Source: Cyanoderma ruficeps (taxonomy: Eukaryota; Chordata; Aves; Passeriformes; Timaliidae). Taken from it: a DNA stretch of 64,000 nucleotides. Each line of letters opens with the position of its first letter. Position 1 is the first letter of the stretch. The notes beneath the pieces were generated by a model. It did no database searches. It was given only the letters and a program-made list of their open reading frames with translations, and was not told the DNA's origin. The translations under genes and the position numbers were made by a program. Positions 38,580-51,645 of the stretch are shown in pieces. Location of the stretch: contig VZDJ01000047.1 in NCBI GenBank assembly GCA_008694505.1, forward strand, positions 3,003,717 through 3,067,716. The letters are read 5' to 3'.

Positions 38580-41364
38580 TTTATTTCTATTCTCTCCATG
38601 CCTTCCCTATGTACAGCAGGCTGCTCTGAGCTGCTGCAGGGCTCTGACACGGAGGGAAGAGCCGTGCACATGACAGACAGATGTGCCAGGATCAGTTAGG
38701 AACTGTGGCCTCCAAAACATCTGTAAGACCCTGTGCTCCTCCCGGGGAAGCAGCCAAAGCCCTGCTGCCCTGGAGCAGCTGGGAGCTCACCAAGGCACCA
38801 GCAGGATCCAGAGCAAGGAGGCTCTGCCTGCCCCAGGAGGGGAGCTCTGACCACCCTCAGGCCATGCCTGCAGGCAGCTGAAAGGAATGACAGCGCTGAA
38901 GGCTTTTCTCATTATCCCTCACCACGCTGGAATTCCACAAAAAAGCTCCAGGATGGCTGTGGCAGGAGCGCTGCACTCTGCCCACCATCAGGTGCAACTG
39001 GGGGGCACTTTCATTCTACCCTCAAGCATGGTCTGCCCCGTGCTCACACATTAATGAATTATTCATACATTTTCCTGAGTTTTCCCTTAAACACAAGTAT
39101 TTTCCAGTATTGAAAGACAGGCATCTAAAAATTAAAAAAAAAAAAAGGGAATCATCTATTGGGCTTAACGCAAAAACAATCTCACATAAAAGGAAGTATT
39201 TTTTTAACAGCACACATCTACTTTATGGCACTGGTCTCTTAACTTCATGCTTATGAGTTAAGGAAACAGCCCCTTGGTGGATTACTTTTCATAGTTTGCT
39301 CAGTAATGTGTTTACAAAGCCATTGTTGCAACTAGATGCTTATATTTCTTGATATACAGTCTGCGCTACAACAGTACATCTTCAGAGGTTTCATGCTCAT
39401 TTCAAAAACCGATTTAAATGGTTCTTTACCTGCCCTCCCAGCAAAACACAAGTTTATTGCCAGATACTCCAGGGCTCCATAGTCCAGACTGACAGTAATT
39501 AAGGCAGAATTAGTGGTGTTTTGCAGGAAATGGTAACAGTGGCAAGTGTAGAGCTGGATGGGCCAAATTCATCTCTGACAGCGACTCCTCTGAAGTAACT
39601 TACTCCAGGAATTAATTCGACACTCGAAATTTCAAATAATGGCCTCTATTTTTAACTGTCTGAAGCACGTAACTCAGTGCCTGAGAAATGTTAAGTGGCT
39701 TTTATTTTCCCTTGTTAGAAAACTGCTCATCTACTCACTCTCTTTCTACTGGGTATTGAGTGTCTGCTCCAGAAATGGGGGTTTTATTAAGGCAATATTG
39801 TGTTATTTGTTAAAATAATATAATGGATTATTTCAAGGCAACCTGCAACTTGCTTAATGCTTATCTGCCTTGATAATGGACACAACTAGTGAAAAACAAT
39901 TCTCTAAACCATGCAATGAGCAATACGAACCCCATTAAGCAAAATTCTGTGTTTTAAAAACTCATCATTCAAAATTTTGTGTTTGTAAACGTCCCCAAAA
40001 TTTCTTCTGATCCTGTTGGATCCTCCTCTGTGCTGCACCAATACATAACAAATCCAGTACTTGGGCACTACAGTCTGAAGAAAACTAAAGGTAGTGTTTT
40101 TATGTGCATGCCTTCTTCTTGAACTTAGACTGCAAACACAGTTTTGGGATTTGGACACCAAGCTTTGGCAAAGCCATCTCTTCCAAAATTTTACCCATAG
40201 CTGTTAAATTTTCACCTAGCTCTGTATGGTACCCACAATCTAGTCTGATCCTGCAGCAGTTATCTAAATCTACACAACAGCTAATCCAATTCAACACCAT
40301 TTGTCCCTTAAGAAACATCTATTTTTTGATTAAAAAATCTACATTTTTATGGTTTTTGGTGTGTCCTTGTTTGTCGAGAACCCTGCAATCCCTACCAGGA
40401 CTCTAGAGAGACGGGCCTAGGATGCAGCATTCCCCTGTGGGATGGGGACTTGTTCTGGCCCTTTGTGACCTTGGGAAGGAGGGCAGGACCCTCAGAGCAC
40501 CCTCAGGACCCTGGGCAGAGTGAGGAAAGCCACAGCTTTACATGACAGAGTGTTGCAAACTGATCTTCAAGATTATTTGATTTTGGGATGAGGGGGATTC
40601 CTGGATAAAGGGAAAAAGAGCAGGAAATCTTTTAGGTGACCCTCAGAACCTTCTCCCTTCAGGCTACAGCTGCATTCTGCCCTCCGTGGGGAAAAAAAAC
40701 CCACCTTAACCTCCTTTAGCAGTGAAGGACTTGCACTATTATCTCCTTCTGACTGTTGCATTGATTACATTGGAAAATGAGTAACTTTTATCACATTTGA
40801 TCTGAAATAGCACTACCTAGCTTATGTTTATCCCTTTCCATCTACAGAACAGATAATTGCATGGATCCTTGGAGTCAGACGAGACACTGTGATGTCTCTT
40901 TTGATCCTTGGTGTCAGGTGAAAGGAGACGAAAATAGAAAGTTAACCTGTGATTTAACACTGGCCACTGTCTGGATCCTGCTGCCAGTTTGATCTGGGGG
41001 GGTTCAGACCTTTGCAAGTCTGAAAAGGAGCATGTCTGGCTCCCTTCTCACCACGCAGGTTCTCTTGCTGCCACCTCACATGTCAAGAGTCTGCTGGATT
41101 CAGCAGCATGGCCTCTGAATTGCAATAGATTTTTGCCTAAAATAAAAATCAAGTCACAATTTTTTTGCGTTTTGCTTGTTTGTTTGTTTTTTTGCCTTTC
41201 ATTTCTCTCTTCCTTTTTTTTTTTTTGTTTGGTACTGGGAAAGGCAGATTATTTCAATTAAGAGCCTGTCACTGACATTTGTAAGCAACCTTTCTTCAGT
41301 TCAGTGCAGCAGTTGCAGTTTTAAGTTTCTCCCTGCTTCTGTCAGGATCTAATTTTCAAGGCCC

Positions 41365-41378
41365 GTTGCCATGGCAGC
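41365..41378. promoter_or_regulatory. Possible RFX X-box
   Basis: GTTGCCATGGCAGC differs by one base from the symmetrical X-box GTTGCCATGGCAAC known from RFX targets. It lies deep in the 32.7-kb intron. Binding is inference. Confidence 0.45.
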
Positions 41379-44300
41379 AAGTTGGAATTTTAATCCAGTA
41401 CTAAAGGTCAAGACAGGTCACCAGTTTCAGTTCCTCTTCAATCTCCCCATAAGGAGCCACAAAAAGAAGCTGAGATAAAGGTCTGACCTAACAAAAAATT
41501 CCAGTCTAGCACACAGCCAGACTCGAAGCTCCATGATTTGTATAGCCTTGCGAATTTGTCTGGAACTGTTGAAATTCATGCTAAATCAAATATGGGCAGC
41601 ACTGATTCGCATTCCTCTCTCTGCAAAAAAAAAATTAAATTTATGCCCTTAAAACACAGTTGTGTGCATTTAGGTAAGTAGGGACACCCAGAAAGCAAAT
41701 GTTTAGTAGAGTCTAAGAGGTAAAAAGCTGTGAGAGCAATCCCCTCATTACTGCAGCCATTTCCAGCTTCTGCAGACTCAGACGAGCCTGACAGCTGCAC
41801 TTACATCTTCCTTGACAATATGAGGTGGGTGAGTCAACATCTTTCTTTCAAAACCTGTAAAGAATCTTTTTGAGAAGCATTTTGACTAAACGAGACCTTC
41901 CAGTAAGGGACAATTTCCTTAAAGCTAAATCGCTTCCTCCCGTGTTTCCACAACGTGGATATTAATTAAACAATTGGTTTGTACCTGCTGAACTAAGGCT
42001 ATAGACACCTCTCTCCTCCTCCTGGGCTACATCATTTTCTTGGAAAGCTGCATTTTGCAGCATTAGGGAAGTCTCAAAACGCATTTTCCTGAGATGTATG
42101 GACACAAGTGAGCGGAGCAGCTCTTCCTCTGGGAATTTAAAGCAGTAATTAGCCCAGCAGCGGGGAATATTTTCCTATTTCGTCGTTCAGGAGGATGCAT
42201 TTGTAAGGTACAACTACTCTGAATCTGTGGCTCCAAGGGCTATCCAAGACAGAGGATAATGCAGTGAGCGTGGCCTAACCCCGTGGGGTGTTGTGAGAAC
42301 TTCACTTCATAAAAAATAAGCCTTCTGGCCAGAAAATTGATAGGCTTTGGAGCCCTGCTGAGCCCTCTGCCCAAAGGATAATAGAAGCAATAGCAGTGGC
42401 AATAGATGCTCCTCTGGATAGAGACTGTGAAGCTGAGAAAAATGTGCTGGATTATTGGGGTTGTCAGAGGGATTCAGAGGAAAGATGCAAAGGATTAAGT
42501 TGGAATATTAGGAGAAGTGGCTGTTAGTCTTACCTAGGGTATTTAGGACACAAATTGGGAGTTTCAAGCCCACTCTGGTATTATGAATGCCAGTCTTCCT
42601 GGCAGAATCCATTCTTCTCTCAAACTTATCACCCATTTCCAATTGTGGCTATTTTGCATGGTGCAGATGAATCTGGGTGACAATTTTCTCTGCCTCAGGC
42701 TACTAAAAGTCTACAAAGCCAGTAAGCCATGACAGGAAGAATGAAAGGGACTGGAGCAAAGGGCATCAGGAAGGAAAAAAAGCCAGAGAGAAAAATGGCT
42801 TGGCTCTGGACCAGAAATTTACTGACAGATCAGAGTTAAGAGGAAGGGAGCATGGTGAGGTCCAAATTATGGCAGCCAGAAAGCCAAGCAAGCAGTTCAT
42901 TTTATCAGCAAGCGAGTGGGTCACAAAACAAATGGGTGGGAGAGGGACTGACTGAGTGCAGTGGCTTCCTCTGCTCTGCCCTGATTTACATTTTCGGATT
43001 TACTGAGTACATTTGTTTTTCCAAATGGATCTTTGAAGCTGCGCTGAAGTTCGGAAGTGACTCCATCCCACAGAAATGTAAATTGGGAGGTCACTCTGAG
43101 ACTGGCCTGAAGCTGTAAAGGCACAACACATGCTGCTGCCTGGGGAAAAAAAAAAATAAGCTTTTCAAATGCAGGGAAACCTGTGGCAGATTTGCAGTCT
43201 AACCACCTCCCAAAATGAGAAGTGATATGTGGCGGACAGGGAAATACATCAGGAATCCAAACATGTTACAGTGTGTCGTTTACCTCTCTCTATTAACGCT
43301 GACATTTCAGTGGTCGCAGTTCAGTGACTGCGTGCACTTGGCAGTGACACAGGAGTGCATCCTGCCTGAGAACAAAGTATTTCAACTGCTGCTCGTTAGT
43401 TAGGGCAAATAAATGTTGAATTTTTAATGGGGGGTTATACAGTATCAGAGGAAATTCAAATGGTTCAGTGCTCACTTGAGTTGCAAGCGGCAATGCTGGC
43501 AAGAATGCAGTTGGTTAGCTCGTTTCAGGCAGTCTTAAAGGCAGTAAGTATCTGATAGGCAAGAGAAATTATTAAAAATTGATCAGCAAAATATCACAGA
43601 ATTAATTTAGTTCGGTTCCCACAATTTTTTAAACTGATTTATAAACATGTCAGGAGAAAGAGATCATGGAAAAGAATGTATTAGGAAATAACTTTATTTT
43701 GACAGGGAGGCTAAACTGTATGTGAGCCAGCTGAATAATGAAAACAAATTAAAAGTCTAATTTAGAAATGATTTTGAATAATGGGTTTATCTTCAAAGAT
43801 ACAGGGCTTTTAATTATGACACTGGATTTTCACATATTTCACATCAGCTGAAATATTCTGCAAGTTTGCTTCTATAGGCAACTGTCCATAGGAAACACTC
43901 GTGTATTTTATTCCAAATTACTTCATACTTTGCTCAAAAGGCAAAGCCTGCAGCAGTGAGGAACAAAACAACAGCCCTGACTGATTATCACTGCTTCAAA
44001 CCCAAGAACTTACAAGGCAAAAGGATTCAAAGAAAACTTCTAGCTCACCAAAGAAAACAGTAAACACGAAAGATGAGTGACATTTCCCTTCTATTTCCAT
44101 CTGTTTGTCCCCTTAATGCAGTGCACTGGAGCTCTCTAAAGATTAATGGAGTTCCAATTACGAGCCACTGTTGTTTCACTTATCATAATTTGTACGTGGC
44201 AGTGTGAAGCCCTTGCAGTCATGACTCCCCCAGTTTACCCAGAGGGAATATCTGTGCAACTTCCTACTTCCAACAGACAATTCAGGCTGGCCATGTCAGG

Positions 44301-45256
44301 GTAGGCTGTGACAGAGAGCTGCCTGTCACCACTGAGGGCTCAACTGGTGCTCTCGGGCTTTGTTATGGTCAGCTAAAACCTGGAATTAGCAATGCAAACA
44401 TTCCTGTGTGTTACACCTGGGCTGCATTGTGGCTGTATCACCCATAGAGAGTTGATACATAAATAGAAACCTGCTTCCTATGCCACTTGGAGATGAATTT
44501 TACATTTTTGGTTCTCGATATGTTTTTGGAAATTATGCATGAGCATTGAATTAATCCCTTTTTTTGCTGTTGTCGTTTTTTAACTGATTTCTATCCAGGT
44601 TAAGAATTCATCAGTGCTTCTTGATTTGAATGTTCTGCATAAAAACATTACTTGTTGTCGTAATATCCAATACTTGGTGTAAAATCCTCTTGATGTCTGA
44701 TTACTCTTCATAAGGACCTCATGCTGATTCATTTCAAACCGTGAATTACCTTTAATTCATGGCTTGCACATGCTGCCAATTTTGTTTTCTGTGTTCCCAG
44801 GTGGCTGTCCCTGACACAGAGGAGATCTTCCAAAAAGCCATTAGATACTTATGGAAAGTATTTAGATGTCGAGAAGCACATTTCCATTTTCAAACACGCT
44901 TCCATCAAGTATCATGATAATATTTGGGATTAGAAAAGTACTGGTATTTATTTGAATTTTTTTTTGGAACTCTGAAGTGAAATCCTGGCCTAACTGAAAG
45001 TAGTGCTGAATATGCTTAGGAAAATCCTTGCTGAAATACCACAAAAAGATTTTCAGCTGCTTGCTTTGGTTTTAAGCTCACTGCATTTAGCTGCTCCCTA
45101 GTCCCCACACAGGTTGTGTATCATTAAGTGTGATGGATAACAAAAACTCCATGAAAGATAAAACAAGTTGATTTTGTCTGATCCATAAAAATTTGCTGCT
45201 CTAAGTTTTTTAATGGTTTCCGGTAGCTCGCTGAGCCCATGAGAAGGGCCTTTTAA

Positions 45257-45274
45257 TACTGTATTAATACAGTA
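45257..45274. other. Perfect 18-bp palindrome
   Basis: TACTGTATTAATACAGTA is fully self-complementary, with no obvious link to a repeat. Confidence 0.85.
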
Positions 45275-48200
45275 AGTATAGGAAGTAATTTTATGACAGG
45301 GGAAGAATACCATTATGATTACATTCTTCTTTTTAGCTAGGCTTTTATGGAAACTACCCAAGACTACTCTGCACTATGATTTCGAAACACAGGATGTGCT
45401 TGATTAAAAAGGTTCTGGGTAGTTTCCAATTGGACGAAGGCCAAATGCTAACAACCAAAACAGAACAAAAGCACTGGATGTTTGAGGATGACATACTTGC
45501 AATGGCAATTATATAACAGAAACCCAAGTCATTGAGCTGAGTCCGTCACCTCAAACTCATGGAAGCTGACAGAAAATCCTTTGCAGTGCAATTGGTTGCA
45601 CCTTATCTGTTCCTGCTTACTATGCTGCAAAATAAATTAATCAGAGCAGACTGCCTGAAAACTGACCACACCATGCCCAGCGGAGATTTACTGTGAATTT
45701 GAAATTGCAGAAAGGGAAAACAACTGCTGCAGTTTAACATGGCCTGATTTCAGCAGTAAAAATTCACCATGGTACACACACATGCATGCACATCAGTGTT
45801 CAAAATTTTGTTTTAATGATTTTTCAGTGTAACTAAGGATCTGAGGTTATTATAAGTACATGTTCTCACGTACAACATAGAATTTAAACACAATCCCAAC
45901 TACTCTATCTTCTATTTTACCCTCTGCACTGGGGATTGGGTTTATTCAGCATGTGGATGTAACAAAGTATATTGAAACATTACAAAAAAGGATGAAATCT
46001 GTATTTCAGAAAGCTTTACTTGGACAAGAAGCCATGCATCCCCCTACAATAGCAGCACATTGGTAAATTAATCCACCTTCTAGCATGTTGTCCTCATTTT
46101 TCCCCCAGAAATGTGCACCTGAAAAGTTATCTTGCAAAAATCATACAAAAAACAAACAAAGCCAGTGGAATTTACAGGACTGCCACTAGGACCAATGTAA
46201 ACGGAAAAGATAATTTAAGTTTCACTTAAATCGCACACAAACTTAAAAAAGTTGGGTAACAGCTAGAAACATATCCAGGTTCAAAGGACTCTAACAAAGC
46301 AGACAGATGAACAGAGTCATGTTCAGCTACATCTGATCAAACTGAAATATGGATCACAGATCCTATTGACAAAATATGTAATTGGTGGGGGACAGAGTTT
46401 TGAAGGCAGTGAGACCACACTGTGTGGCTGAGAGCACAGCAACAGATGTTACTGGGGATAAGCAGGACTGTCATTTCACTCATACACTCCAATATCCCTG
46501 AACCCAACCAATGTCAGAAAGACTAAATCCTCCTTTATACAACTGCAATCTGATAAACACTCCATCATTAAAACACACAATGACTGCGGGAGCTGTCTGC
46601 CTATCAGGGTTTGTTTGGACTGCACTATCCAGCTCTCCTTGATACCATTTCTGTCTCATTCCTGCTTTAATTTCATTATGTGCTCAAGTGCTGCAATTCC
46701 CCATGAAGGTGGTGGTAACTGCACACACAGATCTAAGGAAACGCATTGGCCTCGTAATACCAAACCTCACAGTGGACTGCCTTCTAACCTCCCAAAGCCC
46801 TGTGGAAATTCTCAGAAGCTGCCTTAACAATTTTTCTGCAGTAAAAGAGAAAAAGTGATAGTAATGGGTTAGCTGATCTTCATTTGGAAGCTAAAAATAA
46901 AAGTAGCTTTATTGCAGCTCTGATCTCTCATGTGTAAAATCTATCACCCACCGTAAGAAGGCAGTTCATTGCAGCAGAAATCTGATTGATAGTACTGGAA
47001 CTTTAGATCAAGCAGCAGAACAGAGAACAACTGGTTCATAAAATGTACTCAGTGTCTTCGGGTTTTATATCAGGCTTCCTATAGAGAGCTTTGGTACCAT
47101 TAAATGCACTATATACCACTGAGCTCTGAAGCACTGTTCTTTTGAAATTCAGCTTATAACTATAAACCATGATTGACAAGTCTATTACTGTTGGTTACAA
47201 ACTATTGAAATATTGTCTTTTATGGTACACTCACTAAAATATTTTTCACAGTGGAATCCGAAGACATTTGCTTTTAGAGAAAAATAATTTTAAGATGCAA
47301 TAATATTTTTTCCTTTTTTTTATTTATTATGGAAAGGGTTTGATGCTAGATTTGGATCACTTTGATGTTCTGAAACATGAATGCACCCATTCTGCTACCA
47401 AGAACTGTGGGTATAGTTGGCTAGGGTCTTCACAAAAAACCAAGTCATTACTGGAAACCAAACAGCAAAGGGCAAAAATTTGTTTGTTACCAAGTTTAAT
47501 AAACGAATGCTATTCCTGCAAATTAATCTAAATACCATTAGCATTCCTACCCAATTCTCATTTAATCTGAAAAAAAACCCCAACTATCTAATTTAAAAAT
47601 TTGATCATTCGCTCAGCCACGATTTTGTAAAGGTTTACTCAACCAACAGCCTTTGAATGAACACTTCCATGACTTGAGTTTATGAGTAAAGAACAGGACC
47701 TTCAGAGCCTGCTGAGTTACATCAACAGATTCAGCACCCACACCTGCTCCAGTCCTGCATCCCTCATGCCGTCACAGACACATCACTGAACTCCAACAAG
47801 CCTTTCTGTGGGCACAAACTTGCACCAAGGATCAATGTATTTAAATTCATTTTTAAAACTTGTGTAGGTACCTCCACACTGATTTTTCTTCCCCTATAGG
47901 GATTTATAAAATTGTGTCTTTGGTAGATTAAGGGCAACCACCAGAAAAAGTTTAAATGAACATCTTGTATTTACACAACTGTCAGTTAAGCTGGTGCAGT
48001 TCTGCATTCAGTACTTCAGAACACTTAACACTGAAAATCCAGCAGCTCTGGACTGAAATCAGACCCATGCATTTTCATAAGTATAAAACAACAGCCTACT
48101 GCTCAAAGTTGCTGTTTAGCTCTAATTTGCAAAGTAGAGGACCTGGGATGAAAGTAAAAAACAATTCAGTCTCCACTCACTGCTACACTACTGCAGCCTT

Positions 48201-48748
48201 ACGCCAGAGAAGCACCAAAGAAAAATGGTTTAACACAATGGAGAATTAGCTCTTTCACAATTTTCAACTGTCACATTTATGTATCATCTGTGATTTTCAG
48301 CTGCTTCAAAGTGTATGAAACTCAAGACCAGCTTTTCAACACCAGCTAGCAGAATCATTCTGTATGATGTTTTACTCTCTCTCACTGTATGAATGTAAAA
48401 ATTCCTGCATCATCTGATGATGGGTTGCATTTTCTATTGTAAGAGGCTTAGTATCTGATGAGAGAAGCATAAAATTGATTTAATTTTGGCAAGCTGTAGA
48501 ACTAAAATCAGCATTATTTCTGCTTAATAAACTCATCTTTCACACATACCTCTGTAAGCTGATGCTTAAAAAGAAGAAACAGTAATAAGCACTGGAAACA
48601 TAAAACTGGTTTATGGCTAATTTTTAAGGACTACAGAGAACACCTGAACACCAGGACAAGATTATGAGCTGAGCTTATTTGGAGAAATAGGCTCATTCTT
48701 TATGATAAATTTAAAATGAGATTTAAAGCTGGAAATAATAATACTTAC

Positions 48749-48800
48749 GACTTTTGTGGCACTGACTTAGTTGCAACTTTCCCTGCTGGATCACTCCACT
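48749..48800 (-). CDS. AFF2: AFF2 internal exon C (52 nt)
   Basis: This is a 52-nt minus-strand exon with acceptor ..CCTTTGTTTGCAG and a consensus donor GTAAGT. In the only frame that agrees with its neighbours it gives (K)WSDPAGKVATKSVPQK plus two bases that finish a serine codon in exon D. The other possible frame into exon D reaches a stop in the middle of exon D. W.DP....TKSV..KS matches my recollection of human AFF2 and sits just before the conserved MLEDDLKLSS block in all AFF proteins. This region is a basic, serine-rich linker with no separate catalytic domain. It lies 243 nt downstream of microexon B and 32.7 kb upstream of exon D. Confidence 0.92.
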
Positions 48801-49043
48801 CTGCAAACAAAGGAAACACATTTTCAAATGTCAAAAGATTACTGTAGAATTAAAATGCACCCAAAGCTGTCAGCCCATCTAATTATACTTGGTTTCACAA
48901 CATGCCACAATGCATAACATGTAATAAAAATGGAACTGATCTGCCTTAGCACCACAGAAATTAATTTTTTAGCCTTTGTTTTAATGACGTTAAGCAGACA
49001 AAAAAAAAAAAAAAAAAAAAAAANTGGTATGATAAAGACCTAC
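48801..49043 (-). other. AFF2: AFF2 short intron between exons B and C
   Basis: A 243-nt intron from GTAGGT to TTTGCAG on the minus strand. Most of its middle is a homopolymer (poly-A on the given strand, about 49001-49023, followed by an N), read as poly-T in the transcript. Confidence 0.85.
49001..49024. repeat. Poly-A tract ending in N
   Basis: About 23 A bases then one N, inside the short intron between exons B and C. It reads as poly-T in the AFF2 transcript. Confidence 0.95.
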
Positions 49044-49080
49044 TTTGTACATTGTATCCTGAGGTCAGATGTTGGGATTC
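49044..49080 (-). CDS. AFF2: AFF2 internal microexon B (37 nt)
   Basis: This is a 37-nt microexon on the minus strand, too short for an ORF list. The acceptor is a T-rich tract ending TTTGTAG and the donor is AAA|GTAGGT. It encodes ESQHLTSGYNVQ plus one base that joins AG of exon C to make a lysine codon. ESQHLT followed by QKW is, from memory, the pattern of AFF2; AFF1, AFF3 and AFF4 carry different residues here. The phase (0 in, 1 out) is exactly what exons A and C require. A second possible donor four bases further on (AAAGTAG|GTCTTT) would break the frame, so it was not used. The exon lies only 19 bases from a poly-A tract containing an unresolved base at 49024. Confidence 0.9.
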
Positions 49081-51645
49081 CTACAAAGAAGAACACACAA
49101 AATGTCAGCATCAGTTAAATAAGATGAAGAAGGTAAAATATCCCTTGGCTAGTTGGATTAAGGGCACTGGTGTTACACAAACAGGGAAGGAGATGGCACG
49201 GGGAAGGGATCATGGGATTGTTAAGGCAGCACCAGTGACAGTTTAAAAAAGCATTAACAGTGGAGACAGAGCACCACTGAGGGACCCTTCAGAGCTGGGG
49301 CAGGAGTGTGTCCTCAGCTGCTGTAAATCTCCATCCCCCCTTCATGGAGACACCTCACAGATTCACACCCGCAGCAGCACAAGCCTCTCCCAGGCTTGGC
49401 CATGGATGTACAGCTCAGAACGCAGCAGGAATGCAGCTATGCATTAAATTCAGTGCCTTTGCCTTTCTTCTGTTTGATCTCACTGCCTGGAAATACAGTA
49501 ATCTTTTATGGGTAGTCACTGTTTTTTATTTGGGCTGTGACACGCGGGATTTGGTAAAGACGTGGGGAGCAGATCTTCACCTGATGGAAACTGGTCCCAA
49601 TCCACTGAAATCAATGGAAGTGCAACAACTTAAAACCAGCAAAGAATCTGGCTTGCAACGCTGAGCATGCTAATGCCAGGATTCTTGTTGGCTCACAATA
49701 ACTAAGCTGTTTCCTTAATGTCACAGTGTTTTCTGGCTGGGTTTTTCTCTAGGCTCTGTAGTCCACAGTGATTGTCATCAGCTTTCCTCCCAAGCTGAGT
49801 CTGATCAGTTGAAATTAAGGTGTTATTTACAACCTCATCCTACAGCCAGGCACTACTTTGCTGGAAGTGTTAGTTCTGTAGGATGTTAAAGTCATTAAAG
49901 CCCTCACTGCACTTCCTCTGAGGGCATTATTAGTTCCTAATATTATATTGTGCTGTCAGTCAGTCCCTTGTGAAGTAAATAATGCCCTAAGAGTTAACAC
50001 GGCACTTTAAATTTGAATGTCAAAGGGATAAATTGTTTTGATAAGTTCCACCTCTTTTAGCACACTTTCAAAATGCATGTTTCTCATGAGGATACCTTTA
50101 TTTTAATAGTTAAATTGGAAACTTCTAACAGCACCCTTCTCTGGTTTATATGGCTGCACAACCTGGCCATATTATGTCCTAGATGTGTAATTTGGCCAGC
50201 CATAATTGATTTAAAGTGATGTTCTGAAGACACACTTCTGTTCTATTTTTTTTAAAGACTAGAAAACATGGAAACATTTATGTGCTTGCCAATTTCCTGC
50301 AACGCTAGCTCAAAAAAAAAAAAAAATCCAATTTATATTTTGTATTGAAGTGATATGGGTCAAGAAATTTAGGATCAACATTTAACATGCCCCGAAATTA
50401 ACTTTGATGTGGATCTTAAAAGTTCAAAGCCAATTTGATAAAAACAGAAAAGCAACCCCAAAATTTTAGCTTATCTGAACCTATGCTTATACTGCAACCA
50501 ATGGAGATAGTGTCAGCCTGCAGGACTCAAACCAGTTTGTGTAGGGCTCGTCAGAAAAAGAGCACTGAATTAAGAGATGGTAAAAATTTAAAACAAAAAA
50601 CCAAAAAAACCCAAGAGCTTCCAGCAGATAAAAACCTGTATTCACACAGTTCACCTTAAAGGGTTCAACTGACTTTTACCCAATTTGCAATGAGGATAAT
50701 GCTCTGGTAATTATGAGCCTACAAGAAAGATGGAGAGGGGCTTTCTACAAGCACATACAGTGACAGCACAAGGGGAAATGGCTTCAGACTGAGAGTAGAT
50801 AGATATTAGGAAATATCTGGATAAACCAAGATATTAGGTTTAAATTAGATATTAAGAAAAAAAATCTGTAGTGTGGAGGGGTGGTGAGGAACTGGAACAG
50901 GTTGTCCAGAAAAGCTGTGGATGCCTCATCCCTGGAAGCGTTCATGGCCAGGCTGGATGTGGCTCTGAGCAACCTGGTCTACTGCAAGGAACTAGATGAA
51001 ACCAGATAATCTTTAAGGTCATTTCCAACCCAGGCCGTTTTCTGATTCAATGACTTCTGATGCTTCACACTGCAGCAGGAAACTGCAGTGACAGTGGCAG
51101 TGCAAGGGGAGAAACAATCACATCCCATTAAAATAAGACATTCTGGGCACTGGCTTTAGTTTTGTTTAAGAAGCCACAGATATCCTTAATTTCATTTCTT
51201 TCCAACTAAGTATGGTGGCTTTATTTCAGACAGGGGAAATCAGTGAGAGCAAAAACCACATTCCAGCTTCTAAACCAGGATATGATTGCTTGAACTGTAA
51301 TGTTAAGCAGTACCACTTTCAATCAGTAAGTGGGGAAAAAAAGTCCATTTCAAACCTTTTCATTGCACAAATAATAATGGAAGAAAACCAAACAAAATAT
51401 ATTTCACTTGACGTAGAAAGACTTTTCTATAACAACATTAAAAAGCTCACTTTGCTTCCACTGGGTCTTCTGCAGCTTTAAATAAGCAGCTCTACTAGTA
51501 GCAACAGTCTGATTGGGAATTTCCAACTAAAAATAGTATCAGAAATTTTTTAAAGTGGGACCAATTACAAAAATAAAACTCTCCAGCAAAGGGCACTCAA
51601 CAGAACAGAATGCTAATCAGGTCACTGGTAATAGCCCACTTGTAC
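49081..51645 (-). other. AFF2: AFF2 intron between exons A and B (2.6 kb)
   Basis: The intron runs from GTACAA after exon A to TTTGTAG before microexon B. It carries one antisense CR1 copy (about 50713-51060). The 118-codon plus-strand ORF at 49308-49664 has no recognisable domain and is treated as chance. Confidence 0.85.
50713..51060 (+). mobile_element. CR1 LINE 3' region
   Basis: The order of motifs is that of a CR1 tail: GAGCCTACAAGAAAGATGG, GACAGCACAAGGGGAAATGG, GGAACTGGAACAGGTTG, CATCCCTGGAAGCG, GAGCAACCTGGTCTA, and finally GGTCATTTCCAACCC with TCTGATTCAATGA. About 25-30 bases appear to be deleted after the CTGGTCTA motif, where the usual GGTGTCCCTGCC stretch is missing. Plus orientation, antisense to AFF2. 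Confidence 0.93.

Larger units (their letters stand above)
16000..48748 (-). other. AFF2: AFF2 intron between exons C and D (32.7 kb)
   Basis: This is a complete intron running from the GTAAGT donor of exon C to the CCAG acceptor of exon D. It holds the LTR-like element at 17546-18600, a minus-oriented CR1 tail with adjoining ATCT microsatellite near 25.7-26.1 kb, GA, GGTAGAA and CCCTAT simple repeats, a poly-T tract with three N bases, several palindromes, and candidate regulatory blocks near 27.0-27.95 and 37.3-37.7 kb. Locally GC-rich patches at about 36.7-37.1 and 38.4-39.0 kb contain chance ORFs that I do not recognise. Confidence 0.8.

Noticed and set aside
48408..48462. C/D-box snoRNA-like spacing (TGATGAT ... 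CTGA)
   Set aside because: No terminal stem and weak C' and D' boxes; motifs this short are common.
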